A stretch of DNA of 56,710 nucleotides from CAYPCH01 sp964409165 (GCA_964409165.1 CAYPCH010000006.1:1-56710); one strand, 5' to 3'. Positions 15,967-24,976 are shown, counted from the first letter of the stretch. Notes: generated from the letters alone by a model not told the origin. Translations and numbers: made by a program.

Positions 15967-17355
15967 ATGGGTAGAATTATAAGTTCGTACATTTTCCCCC
16001 ACCCGCCTGTAATAATACCAGAGGTTGGGAAGGGTGAAGAGCAGGGGGCAATAAATACAGTTAACGCAGCGTTGAAGGCTTCAATGGAAATAAAGAAGGA
16101 GAGACCTTCTACAATCATTCTTTCATCTCCTCATGCGCCTCTTTTTGAGGATTATATCTACATTTCAGATGAAGAAGTTCTGAAAGGTAGCATGGGGAGG
16201 TTTGGAAGAGAAGATGTGAGTCTTTCTTTCAAGAATAATGTCCATCTGGCCGAAAAGATAACTATGTATGCGAAACAAGAAGGAATAAGTGCCGGAGGGA
16301 TTGAAATAGGTCTTGTTAAAAAGTACCAGATACTAAAAGAGCTTGATCATGGTGCATTTGTACCGCTGTATTATATAAACAGGGAATATGGAGATTTTAA
16401 GCTTGTTCATATGTCTATGTCTACTCTTACGAATGATGAATTATATAGGTTTGGTATGTGCGTAAGAAGAGCAGTTCAAGATTCGGATGAAGAAGTGGTG
16501 TTTGTTGCTAGCGGAGACCTTTCACACAGGCTTACTCATGACGGTCCATATGGATACAGCAAACATGGATTGGAATTTGATAGGCTTGTTATAGACAGTA
16601 TAAAGGAAAATAATATAGATAGATTGCTTGATATAGATGAAGGCTTGTGTGAAAGTGCAGGGGAATGCGGGCTAAAATCATTTTTAATAATGCTTGGAGC
16701 TCTGGATGGCTATGAAATAAAGCCTGATGTGTATTCCTATGAAGGACCTTTTGGAGTTGGGTATTCCATTATCAGATTTGGAATCGGAAAGGTAAACCCT
16801 GAGAGAAAGGTACTGGAGGCAAGGAGTAAGAGGTTAAGAAAATCTGATGATCCATATGTTGCTCTAGCAAAAAAATCTTTAGAGTCATATGTAAGAGAGA
16901 ATAAGGTATTAGAAGTGCCGGATGGTGTTCCTAATGAGATGAAAAATGACAAAGCCGGGGCTTTTGTTTCATTAAAAAAGAACGGACAGCTAAGGGGATG
17001 CATAGGTACAATTGCGCCTACATGCAAGAATATTGCACAGGAGATAATAAGAAATGCAATATGTTCGGGGACGGAAGACCCAAGATTTAATCCCGTCAGA
17101 CATGATGAACTGGATAGTCTTGTATACTCGGTGGACATTCTTATGGAGCCTGAGCCAATAGATTCAATAGATGAGCTTGACGTGGTAAAATATGGGGTGA
17201 TTGTAAGAGCAGGTCACCGCTCCGGGCTTTTGTTACCAAATCTCGAAGGAGTAGATACGCCGGAGGAACAGGTATCTATAGCCTTACAAAAGGCTGGAAT
17301 AAGGTCTGATGAAGGTTATAAAATGGAAAGATTTGAAGTAATAAGGCATAAATAG
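15967..17355 (+). CDS. AmmeMemoRadiSam protein: Memo-like (B) fused to AMMECR1 (A)
   Basis: 462 residues in two domains. Residues 1-~280 are a Memo/class III extradiol-dioxygenase-like (LigB) fold with candidate metal-ligand histidines in 'SSPHAPLF' and 'SGDLSHRL' and a 'GECG' loop. Residues ~295-462 are the AMMECR1 domain with its hallmark 'LRGCIGT' and 'DPRFNPV'. In many genomes these are separate genes (amrB, amrA); here they are one chain. The radical SAM gene amrS follows after 31 bases, giving the complete AmmeMemoRadiSam set. The substrate of the system is unknown; presence of a radical SAM partner implies a redox or radical modification. Confidence 0.88.
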   Translation: MGRIISSYIFPHPPVIIPEVGKGEEQGAINTVNAALKASMEIKKERPSTIILSSPHAPLFEDYIYISDEEVLKGSMGRFGREDVSLSFKNNVHLAEKITMYAKQEGISAGGIEIGLVKKYQILKELDHGAFVPLYYINREYGDFKLVHMSMSTLTNDELYRFGMCVRRAVQDSDEEVVFVASGDLSHRLTHDGPYGYSKHGLEFDRLVIDSIKENNIDRLLDIDEGLCESAGECGLKSFLIMLGALDGYEIKPDVYSYEGPFGVGYSIIRFGIGKVNPERKVLEARSKRLRKSDDPYVALAKKSLESYVRENKVLEVPDGVPNEMKNDKAGAFVSLKKNGQLRGCIGTIAPTCKNIAQEIIRNAICSGTEDPRFNPVRHDELDSLVYSVDILMEPEPIDSIDELDVVKYGVIVRAGHRSGLLLPNLEGVDTPEEQVSIALQKAGIRSDEGYKMERFEVIRHK

Positions 17356-17386
17356 TGTATTACAAAAAAGAATGGTGATTAAAATA

Positions 17387-18256
17387 GTGAATACGCCCAA
17401 GTTGGCCATGTTCTTTAATAAAATTGAAAATTCAAAGGTTCGTTGTTATCTGTGTCCCCATAACTGCATTATTAAACCTGAGGGAGTCGGTGCATGCAGG
17501 GTACGAAAAAATATTGACGGCAACCTTTACTCTTTAAACTATAGCAAGGTTACGTCTATTGCATTAGATGCTATAGAGAAGAAGCCTTTGTATCATTTTA
17601 AACCCGGAACAGTAATACTTTCGGCAGGAACCTTTGGATGCAATCTGAAATGCTCGTTTTGTCAGAATTGGGCCATAGCCCATGAGAACCCGGAGACTTA
17701 TGAGATAACTCCCCAGGAGCTTGCTGATAGGGCAAAGAAACTTGTATATCAAGGAAACATAGGAATAGCCTATACATATAATGAGCCTTCAATATGGTAT
17801 GAATATGTTTATGATACTGCGAAAATTGTAAAAGAAGCAGGACTTTCAAATGTACTTGTTACAAACGGTTTTATAGGGATTAAGGCGCTTGAAAAGCTTT
17901 TACCTTATATTGATGCAATGAACATAGATGTCAAGGCATATTCCAATTCGTTTTACAGTGATATTTGTAGGGCAACGCTGGACAATGTAAAAGAAACTGT
18001 TGAAACAGTAGCAGGCAAATGTCATGTGGAGGTTACTACTCTTGTTATACCTGCGCTGAATGATTCCGTAAGGGAAGTTTCCGATTTGTGCAGGTGGCTT
18101 TCATCCGTTTCGCCCAAGATACCGCTCCACTTATCGAGGTATTTTCCGAACTATAAAATGGATTATATACAGCCTACTCCCGTGGAAACGCTTGAAATGG
18201 CAAGGGAAGAAGCCTTAAAATACATGGAATATGTGTATCTCGGAAATGTATGGTAA
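17387..18256 (+). CDS. amrS: AmmeMemoRadiSam system radical SAM enzyme
   Basis: 289 residues. The radical SAM cluster motif is Cys85-x3-Cys89-x2-Cys92 in 'GCNLKCSFCQNW', as in the pyruvate-formate-lyase-activating-enzyme-like branch. An N-terminal cysteine set 'CYLCPHNC ... GACRVR' (residues ~17-40) is typical of AmrS. 'TYNEPSIWYEYVYD' and 'HLSRYFPNYKM' are further family motifs. I choose GTG 17387 because GGTGAT lies seven bases before it; ATG 17372 is in frame but has no ribosome site. It pairs with the preceding Memo-AMMECR1 fusion. Confidence 0.88.
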   Translation: MNTPKLAMFFNKIENSKVRCYLCPHNCIIKPEGVGACRVRKNIDGNLYSLNYSKVTSIALDAIEKKPLYHFKPGTVILSAGTFGCNLKCSFCQNWAIAHENPETYEITPQELADRAKKLVYQGNIGIAYTYNEPSIWYEYVYDTAKIVKEAGLSNVLVTNGFIGIKALEKLLPYIDAMNIDVKAYSNSFYSDICRATLDNVKETVETVAGKCHVEVTTLVIPALNDSVREVSDLCRWLSSVSPKIPLHLSRYFPNYKMDYIQPTPVETLEMAREEALKYMEYVYLGNVW

Positions 18257-18472
18257 TAGGAGTTTGAAAATTGTTTGATACCGCAATTTTTTTGCAGAAA
18301 AAAACGAATAGTATATATAACAAGGTTTGTATTAAAAAATTAATATATTTGTAATCTTTTTTTGCCGAAAAGCCCTTACAAAGAGATAAAAAAGATGTAT
18401 AATTTTTTTATAAGCCTTTATATAATTATAGATAAAAATAACATAATTGTTAATTGAACGTGGGGTTTTTTA

Positions 18473-19348
18473 ATGAATATGCTAAGTGGTACTGGTCTAT
18501 GGAATATTATTAATTTCTTATCGAATAATTTAGATATTGAAGGACCATGGGATGTTGTTAAAATCATAATTGATATAAGTATTGTGTCCTATGTTATATA
18601 CAAGTTAATAAGGCTTGTAAGGGAAACAAGAGCATGGCAGCTTATAAAGGGTGTTCTTGTTATACTTGTAGCCGCCAAACTCAGTGAATTCTTAGGACTT
18701 AGGACTATAGCATTTATTCTCCGACTTATTATACAGTATATAGCTATTGCCTTAGTAGTCTTGTTCCAGCCTGAGTTGAGGAGAGGGTTGGAGCAGATAG
18801 GAAGAAGCAGGTTTAAAAGCTATTTCAATTTTGAGGAAGAGAGTAATAATATTAAGGTTAAAGCAACTATTGAAGAAATAGTGAAAGCAGTAAGCGATAT
18901 GTCCAAAACCTTTACAGGTGCTTTGATTGTAATTGAAAGGGACACAAGAATAGGTGAAATAATTAATTCCGGTATTCAAATAGAATCCGCTATTACAAGC
19001 GAGCTTTTAATTAACATATTCTCACCTAATACTCCACTCCATGATGGGGCGGTTGTTATAAGGGATTCAAAAATAAAGGCTGCAGCATGCTTTTTGCCAC
19101 TTACCGAGAACCCGAATATTAGCAAGGAACTTGGAACCAGGCACAGAGCAGCTTTAGGAATAACGGAGGTATCGGATGCAGTAGTGGTTGTTGTATCTGA
19201 AGAGTCTGGTAAAATATCTTTTGCGCTAAATGGAGGACTTACTAGAAACTTGACATCCGACACATTGCGTAAAGCTTTAAGCAAAAACTTTTTGGAGAAG
19301 AATGTCCCTAATAAAAAGTTAGGATTGTGGAAGGTGAAGACCAAATGA
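18473..19348 (+). CDS. cdaA: Diadenylate cyclase CdaA
   Basis: Membrane-bound synthase of c-di-AMP from two ATP. Three membrane helices lie in residues ~25-100, then the DisA_N catalytic domain with Asp191-Gly-Ala193 and Arg223-His-Arg225 motifs ('LHDGAVVI', 'GTRHRAA'). 291 residues is slightly longer than usual. It is followed without a gap by its regulator CdaR (ATGA overlap) and, further on, by glmM, the conserved cdaA-cdaR-glmM locus of Firmicutes, in which GlmM and CdaR modulate the cyclase. The product should feed the ydaO riboswitch and DarA encoded about 4-8 kb upstream. The 216-base gap before it has AT-rich sequence with no clear gene. Confidence 0.94.
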   Translation: MNMLSGTGLWNIINFLSNNLDIEGPWDVVKIIIDISIVSYVIYKLIRLVRETRAWQLIKGVLVILVAAKLSEFLGLRTIAFILRLIIQYIAIALVVLFQPELRRGLEQIGRSRFKSYFNFEEESNNIKVKATIEEIVKAVSDMSKTFTGALIVIERDTRIGEIINSGIQIESAITSELLINIFSPNTPLHDGAVVIRDSKIKAAACFLPLTENPNISKELGTRHRAALGITEVSDAVVVVVSEESGKISFALNGGLTRNLTSDTLRKALSKNFLEKNVPNKKLGLWKVKTK

Positions 19349-20553
19349 ACGGTTTATTAAAAAAAGATATGAATCTAAGAATAATCTCAGTTTTATTTGC
19401 AGTATTTCTTTGGTTCTTTGTGCTGGATAGTTCCAATCCTATCAGTTCTGTCGAGATTAGTATTCCTTTGAATATTGTTAATGAGGATATAATGAAAGAT
19501 AGCGGTATCATAGTTAAGGAAAGAAACTTTCCCAAAAGCGTTTCGGTAAATATAAAAGGAAGAAAGGATAAAATAAGCAATTTCAGTTCGAATGATGCGG
19601 AAGCAATACTTGACCTTTCAAAGGTTAATGATGTTGATACCGAATTTTTGCATGTTGATGTATACATAAGTGAAAACAGGTCTGGGGTTATGTTTGACGG
19701 CGTTACTCCGAGAGTAATTTCGTTAGAGCTTGAAAAGGTAGGTGAAAATCCGTTTCCTGTCAAGATAATCACGACGGGTACTCCGAAGGAAAACTATAAA
19801 ATTATTGGGGTTAGTGCTGTTCCGGAAACTGTTTCAATAGAAGCAACAGACTCTGTAATCAATTCTATCGGGGAAGTTAGAGCTTTTGTAGATATAAGCG
19901 ATATAAGCGGAGACATTGTACTTAAAAAGGAATGTCTGGTTTTTAGTAAAGATGGGGAAGAGGCAATAGAGTTGGACAAACCTATTATTGTAGACATTAA
20001 AGTCGAGGTAGCAAAAGAAATACCTATAGTACCAAATGTCAAAGGAAGACCGGCAAGAAATTACAGCGATGGTATCCATAAGGTTACTCCAGCAAAGGCT
20101 TTGATAGCAGGACCCACAGATGTTGTCAACTGGATTGATAATATAAAAACTGAGGTTATAGATATTGAAAACATTAATGAGAGTACAACAAAGACTGTCG
20201 CTATTGAACTTCCAAGTGGTGTTCGCTTGGTTGATACACCTAAACATGTTAACGTTGATGTTATTATTGAACAACTGGCTACAAAGCAGATTATATTTAA
20301 GAAAGAGGATATACTGTTTGAGAACAGGGAAAATTTGTTTGAGTATAATATAGAAGGCGAAAGTATTGGGATTGACGTTACGGGAAATTCGGGAGAGCTT
20401 GATAGGATAGGCAGGGAGAGCCTTAAGCCTAGTATTGATGTAAGAGGGCTTGGAGAAGGTTCCTATACCAGGATTCTTAAAATTGTACTCCCCAATACGG
20501 TTGAGATGTCACAGAATTTTGAAGTTAAATTTACAGTAAAAGCTAAAGGATGA
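19345..20553 (+). CDS. cdaR: CdaA regulatory protein CdaR (YbbR domains)
   Basis: 402 residues. One N-terminal membrane helix ('RIISVLFAVFLWFFVL', residues ~11-26) is followed by an extracytoplasmic part of about four YbbR repeats, each recognisable by 'PxxVxVxG'-like strands such as 'FPKSVSVNIKGR' and 'VPETVSIEATDS'. CdaR binds CdaA and tunes its cyclase activity. The start is ATG 19345, overlapping the cdaA stop, with GGAAGGTGAAG before it; a GTG 18 bases upstream is in frame but less likely. Confidence 0.9.
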   Translation: MNGLLKKDMNLRIISVLFAVFLWFFVLDSSNPISSVEISIPLNIVNEDIMKDSGIIVKERNFPKSVSVNIKGRKDKISNFSSNDAEAILDLSKVNDVDTEFLHVDVYISENRSGVMFDGVTPRVISLELEKVGENPFPVKIITTGTPKENYKIIGVSAVPETVSIEATDSVINSIGEVRAFVDISDISGDIVLKKECLVFSKDGEEAIELDKPIIVDIKVEVAKEIPIVPNVKGRPARNYSDGIHKVTPAKALIAGPTDVVNWIDNIKTEVIDIENINESTTKTVAIELPSGVRLVDTPKHVNVDVIIEQLATKQIIFKKEDILFENRENLFEYNIEGESIGIDVTGNSGELDRIGRESLKPSIDVRGLGEGSYTRILKIVLPNTVEMSQNFEVKFTVKAKG

Positions 20554-22155
20554 TTGAATACAGTAATGAAATTAATGGTTCACAACTTAAAACTGGCGCT
20601 TGATGGTAATATGGATGAATTAAAAAAGAGTGCTTCCCAAAAAATAAAAATTAAAGCTGAGGATATTAAGTCATTCAGGATTGTAAAAGAATCTGTCGAC
20701 GCAAGAAAGAAACCTGATATAAATTTTGTGTATTCGGTTTTGATTGAAACAGACTCAAGTATAAACCATATAAAAAGCAGTGATGTGAAAATTCTGGAAG
20801 ACCCGGTGGAGGAGCCGCTGATACCGGGAAACATGAAATTGACAAGCAGACCTATAGTGGTAGGTACAGGTCCAGCAGGGCTTTTTGCAGGGCTTGTACT
20901 GGCACGGAACGGTTACAGACCTTTGATTTTGGAGCGGGGAGAATGTGTAGAGAAGCGCAGCGAGGCAGTAGAAAAGTATTGGAAAACCGGCGAACTTGAT
21001 ATAAATACTAATGTGCAGTTTGGAGAAGGCGGTGCAGGGACATTTTCAGATGGAAAGCTCACTACCAGGATAAACGATAGGCGTTGTTCAAGGGTATTGG
21101 AAGAGTTTTATAAGTCCGGAGCTCATGAAGAGATTTTATATAAGGCCAAACCTCATATTGGTTCAGATGTATTAAAAGATGTAATGGCAAATATGCGCAA
21201 AAGAATTATTGGTTACGGAGCAGAAATAAGATTTAATTCAAAGGTATCTTCCCTTGTTATACGGGGTGGGAAAGTCAGAGGAGTAGTGCTGGATGGCGAT
21301 GAGGAGATTTTATCTGAAGCAGTGGTGCTCGCAATAGGGCATAGTGCCAGAGATACCTTTACTTCGCTTCTTCAAAGTGGGGTAAAACTCGTACAGAAGC
21401 CTTTTTCAATCGGGGTGAGAATTGAGCACCCACAGGAGCTCGTAAACAAGGCACAGTATGGAGCGGCAACAGGTCATCCCAGGCTTGGTCCGGCAGAATA
21501 TCAGCTTTTTTACAAGACTTCTGGAAGAACTGTATATTCTTTTTGTATGTGTCCTGGTGGATTGGTTGTTGCGTCAGCTTCAGAGCCCGATACAATTGTA
21601 ACTAATGGAATGAGTGAGTTCCTGAGGAATAAGGAAAACGCTAACAGTGCCCTTGTTGTATCTGTTGAGCCGGAAGACTTCGGGAGCAGCCATCCGCTGG
21701 CTGGGGTTGAATTTCAAAGAAGGTGGGAAAAGCTTGCGTTTGAAGTTGGCGGCGGAAGAAATTGTGCACCAATACAAAAGCTTGGTGATTTCATTGATAG
21801 GAGAGTCTCAAGCAGTCTGGGCAGTGTAAAACCCGCCTACACAGGATGTGTAAGGTTATCAGACTTAAATATGTGCCTGCCGGTGTTTGTTACAGATGCA
21901 ATGAAAAAATCCATAGGTTATTTCGATTCTAAGCTTGAAGGTTTTGGTATGAAGGACGCACTGCTTACAGGAGTTGAAACAAGGACATCATCTCCGGTAA
22001 GAATGCCCAGGGATGAAAATTTTGAGGCTATAGGGATAAAAGGACTTTACCCGGCAGGTGAGGGCGCTGGCTATGCGGGAGGTATTGTAAGTGCTGCTGT
22101 GGATGGTATAAAAATAGCGGAGCAGATAATAAGAACCTATTCAAATAATTATTAA
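20554..22155 (+). CDS. COG2509-type FAD-dependent dehydrogenase-like protein
   Basis: About 530 residues. After an N-terminal ~100-residue domain comes a dinucleotide-binding fold 'VVGTGPAGLFAGLVLARNG' with the downstream 'ILERG' (residues ~100-130). 'QFGEGGAGTFSDGKL' is the family signature, and 'YPAGEGAGYAGGIVSAAVDG' near the C-terminus closes the FAD site. The reaction is not known for this family. It sits directly between cdaR (no gap) and glmM, an unusual guest in the c-di-AMP locus. The start may be TTG 20554 (AAAGGA only three bases before) or ATG 20566, which matches the family N-terminus 'MKLMVHNLKL' better. The stop codon overlaps the first bases of a foldback repeat A. Confidence 0.85.
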   Translation: MNTVMKLMVHNLKLALDGNMDELKKSASQKIKIKAEDIKSFRIVKESVDARKKPDINFVYSVLIETDSSINHIKSSDVKILEDPVEEPLIPGNMKLTSRPIVVGTGPAGLFAGLVLARNGYRPLILERGECVEKRSEAVEKYWKTGELDINTNVQFGEGGAGTFSDGKLTTRINDRRCSRVLEEFYKSGAHEEILYKAKPHIGSDVLKDVMANMRKRIIGYGAEIRFNSKVSSLVIRGGKVRGVVLDGDEEILSEAVVLAIGHSARDTFTSLLQSGVKLVQKPFSIGVRIEHPQELVNKAQYGAATGHPRLGPAEYQLFYKTSGRTVYSFCMCPGGLVVASASEPDTIVTNGMSEFLRNKENANSALVVSVEPEDFGSSHPLAGVEFQRRWEKLAFEVGGGRNCAPIQKLGDFIDRRVSSSLGSVKPAYTGCVRLSDLNMCLPVFVTDAMKKSIGYFDSKLEGFGMKDALLTGVETRTSSPVRMPRDENFEAIGIKGLYPAGEGAGYAGGIVSAAVDGIKIAEQIIRTYSNNY

Positions 22156-22290
22156 CTCAACTTTCCCGCTTATAGTATTTTGAGGCTCTGGTTGCTCACA
22201 AGTTAAGGTCAAAAAGTTTACTTTTTGACCGCGGTGAGCAATGCTACGTTAGTGGCAAAGAGCCCATAAATACTGTGGGAAAGTTGAGTT
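22154..22290 (+). repeat. Family A foldback repeat, best full copy
   Basis: A 137-bp element whose outermost 14 bases are perfect inverted repeats (AACTCAACTTTCCC / GGGAAAGTTGAGTT). Imperfect arms continue inward (GTATTTTGAGGCTC against GAGCCCATAAATAC, and GCTCAC/GTGAGC), and the central hairpin is GGTCAAAAAG/CTTTTTGACC. It has no coding capacity and resembles a MITE. The stop of the flavoprotein gene falls on its left end. Confidence 0.85.
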
Positions 22291-22305
22291 ACTAGGTGCA
22301 ATATT

Positions 22306-22350
22306 ATATTGAATGCGATAGAGAATTTATATCGCAATTCAATTTGGCTA
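22306..22350 (+). repeat. Family C repeat, first hairpin only
   Basis: TATATTGAATGCGATAGAG ... ATCGCAATTCAATT foldback, the same as the first half of the copies at 40320, 50426 and 51984. The remainder of the gap up to glmM is AT-rich with no gene seen. Confidence 0.75.
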
Positions 22351-22584
22351 CGAAGGGTAAGAACATATTAGTATTCCTATATGAATAAAATATTACGGTA
22401 TTCTTATTTTGCTTCTCAGAGAGGAGTTTTACTATTTTTACAAGATGTGTAAGAGGTATGTTCTGTACTTGTTTTGAAATATAAAAAAAGTTATAATTAT
22501 AAGGATCTATATTCATTTCTTATTAAAGTGATGAAATTTTTGTGAATTAAAAGAAGAATTATAAAAACTACGGGGGGATTGTAT

Positions 22585-23934
22585 TTGGGTAGATTATTTG
22601 GAACAGATGGAGTCAGAGGTATAGCAAACTTGGAATTAACAGCAGAGCTTGCATATAAACTAGGTCAGGCAGGTGCATATGTACTGACTGCCGAGACAAA
22701 ACACACACCTAAAATTCTAGTGGGAATGGATACAAGAATTTCAGGAGATATGCTTGAGGCGGCTTTGGTTGCCGGGATTTGTTCTGTGGGTGCACAGGTT
22801 GTAACGCTAGGTGTAGTACCTACCCCGGCTGTTGCATATCTGACAAGGTTGTATGGTGCGGATGCGGGGATTGTAATATCGGCTTCCCATAACCCTTTTG
22901 AATTTAACGGTATCAAATTTTTCAACAGCAAAGGCTATAAACTTTCGGATGAAATAGAGGAAAGAATAGAGTCCATAATACTTGACAATTCTGAAGCAAT
23001 TATCCTTCCTACAGGGAAAGAAATAGGAAAAAGGACTGTTGTTGAAACATCTACAGATGACTATGTGAATTTCATTAAAAGCACTATTGATGGTGACCTC
23101 AAGGGATTGAAGGTTGCGATAGATTGCGCCAATGGGGCTGCATATCAGGTGGCACCTTTAGCGTTGTTCGAGCTCGGTGCGCAAGTAAGCGTTATTAATA
23201 ATGAGCCTGATGGAATAAACATAAACAGCGGGTGTGGTTCAACTCATATGGAAAAGTTGCAGAAATTTGTAGTGGAGAACGGTGCGGATATTGGACTTGC
23301 ATTTGACGGTGATGCTGACAGGGTACTTGCGGTCGATGAGAAGGGTAGAATTATTGATGGTGATCAGATAATGGCCATTATTGGTCTAGAGCTTAAAAAG
23401 AAGAGTTTATTGACTGATAATACAGTTGTTGTTACTGTTATGACTAATTTGGGATTTGAGATCATGGCAAAAAGAGAGGGCTTAAGTATAGTTAAGACCA
23501 AGGTCGGGGATAGGTATGTTCTTGAAAGTATGCTGGAAAAAGGATGCCAGCTTGGAGGAGAGCAGTCGGGTCATATTATATTTCTTCAGCATAATACTAC
23601 AGGAGATGGTCTTCTGACTGGGGTACAGCTTCTCAGGGTTCTTAAGAATTCCGGCAGGAAAATTTCTGAACTGGCTTCTGTTATGCAGGTTCTTCCCCAA
23701 GTGTTGAAAAATGCAAAGGTTAGCAATGAAAACAAGTATAAATATCTTGAAGACGAAATTATATGCAAATTGTGTAACGACCTTGAATGTGAATTTAGCG
23801 GTGAAGGCAGGGTGCTTATACGACCTTCAGGAACAGAGCCTCTTGTAAGGGTTATGATTGAAGGAAAGGATCAGAACTATATAACAAAAAGAGCTTTAGA
23901 ACTGGCAACAATTATAGAAGAAAGACTTGGATAA
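22585..23934 (+). CDS. glmM: Phosphoglucosamine mutase
   Basis: Converts glucosamine-6-phosphate to glucosamine-1-phosphate for peptidoglycan precursor synthesis. 449 residues, the normal length. It starts 'GRLFGTDGVRG', has the phosphoserine loop Ser101 in 'SASHNP', the metal loop 'DGDADR' and the C-terminal phosphate-binding 'RPSGTEP'. I choose TTG 22585 because GGGGGG lies seven bases before it and it gives the canonical 'MGRLFGTDG' start; TTG 22579 would be too close. GlmM also binds and inhibits CdaA in several Firmicutes, fitting its place behind cdaA-cdaR. Confidence 0.94.
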   Translation: MGRLFGTDGVRGIANLELTAELAYKLGQAGAYVLTAETKHTPKILVGMDTRISGDMLEAALVAGICSVGAQVVTLGVVPTPAVAYLTRLYGADAGIVISASHNPFEFNGIKFFNSKGYKLSDEIEERIESIILDNSEAIILPTGKEIGKRTVVETSTDDYVNFIKSTIDGDLKGLKVAIDCANGAAYQVAPLALFELGAQVSVINNEPDGININSGCGSTHMEKLQKFVVENGADIGLAFDGDADRVLAVDEKGRIIDGDQIMAIIGLELKKKSLLTDNTVVVTVMTNLGFEIMAKREGLSIVKTKVGDRYVLESMLEKGCQLGGEQSGHIIFLQHNTTGDGLLTGVQLLRVLKNSGRKISELASVMQVLPQVLKNAKVSNENKYKYLEDEIICKLCNDLECEFSGEGRVLIRPSGTEPLVRVMIEGKDQNYITKRALELATIIEERLG

Positions 23935-24009
23935 TGTACAATTTAAATTGATACTTGTTCAAATTTACGGCTTGGTATTGAAAGTGGGCAGATTTATATA
24001 GTCGGTAAT

Positions 24010-24190
24010 AAAGTTGCTATAAGCGCCAGCATGCAGGAGCTAAATTTCTTGCGTGGACGAGGAGAAGGAGGTCACCGGAAAGTGCTCCCGGTGAGTTATC
24101 GAAATATTCGGCGGAAACCTTCCGGCTTGTCGCAGTCGACAGGATTCTACAAAATTTGCGGGCAACTGCAAAACAAAATGAATCCAAGTG
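24010..24190 (+). ncRNA. glmS ribozyme (GlcN6P-activated self-cleaving RNA) without glmS
   Basis: Conserved core segments are in order: 'ATAAGCGCCAG' (predicted cleavage just before G24023), 'GTGGACGAGGAG', 'GGAGGTCACCGG', 'GAGTTATCGAAATATTCGG', 'CGGAAACCTTCCGGC', the TGTCG/CGACA hairpin, and the GGATTC/GAATCC closing stem. This class sits in the 5' leader of glmS and cleaves it when glucosamine-6-phosphate is bound. Here it starts about 75 bases after glmM, and no glmS frame follows. It could serve as a GlcN6P-responsive 3' end processor of the glmM transcript, or be a leftover. Confidence 0.88.
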
Positions 24191-24236
24191 ACTTATTCTG
24201 TTAAGTACTGATGCAGGAATCCAATAATTATATATA

Positions 24237-24297
24237 TTAATTACGAAAATTATTCTACATTGAAAGAAATAATTTTCGTGATGTTGCATTAAGGAAT
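24237..24297 (-). repeat. Family C repeat fragment, reverse orientation
   Basis: Read on the minus strand: TTCCTTAATGCAACATCACG, then AAAATTATTTC, TTTCAATGTAGAATAATTTTCG. This follows the second half of the 50426 copy almost base for base. Confidence 0.75.
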
Positions 24298-24420
24298 GAG
24301 TGAAATTTACTTCTACTTTTTTTAAGTTGCTATTTTGTGTGAATTAGTTAACATAAATACAAAAGTAATGAAATTTGGTGGTACTGCGATTTTGAAACCT
24401 GTATGGAGGAGTTGCCTGAT

Positions 24421-24623
24421 GTTTTAGTGTCAAACGACTCCGTTACAAGACCTTCGCATAGAAACTGTGTGCCTCAGCTTGATAATTTTCGCACGCGCCT
24501 ATGGGACATCCTGTCCCAAGACGCTAAAAATGCCATCCTTGGCATTTTTGCTTCAAATTATTAATCTTTCGGCAACAGTTTCTAATGCTCAGGTCAAGTA
24601 ATTGCGCCATTTGACACTAAAAC
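24421..24623. repeat. 203-bp long foldback element (MITE-like)
   Basis: Perfect 14-base ends (GTTTTAGTGTCAAA ... TTTGACACTAAAAC), with imperfect inverted arms reaching ~75 bases in (AGAAACTGT against ACAGTTTCT; GCTTGATAATTTT against AAATTATTAATC). Two central hairpins follow: GGGACA/TGTCCC and AAAATGCCA/TGGCATTTT. There is no protein frame. It could be a non-autonomous mobile element or encode a structured RNA. Confidence 0.7.
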
Positions 24624-24806
24624 AAGCTTGTGCCTTAATTAGGTTGTTATATGACAGGTTATTTTTTAGCGGCTTGGATAAAATTAATTGTAGGTAAAAT
24701 AAAAAGAAGAAAGCAGGCATAAGATACCAAATAAAAAATAAGTCGGATCTTTTTTGATACTGGTGATATTGAAAAATTGTTATATTTTTAATCGGAGGAA
24801 TTATTT

Positions 24807-24890
24807 ATGGAACACAATAAGGAACAAAAAGTTGATGCTGTAATATGTACGGTAGACCTGAAAAAGAAGGATTTGCCATTTTCATATTGA
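24807..24890 (+). CDS. 27-residue small frame with strong ribosome site
   Basis: ATG preceded by CGGAGGAATTATTT. The product starts 'MEHNKEQKVDAVICTVDLKK' and ends 'DLPFSY'. I recognise no family. It may be a small protein or the broken 5' end of a lost gene, since no continuation is seen after the stop. Confidence 0.35.
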   Translation: MEHNKEQKVDAVICTVDLKKKDLPFSY

Positions 24891-24976
24891 TTCAGAATAT
24901 ATGAAAGGTGTTTTAATCAGAAGAATATTAACGAAGGATTTATAGACGGATAGATGAATTGGGGTGAATAATTGTT

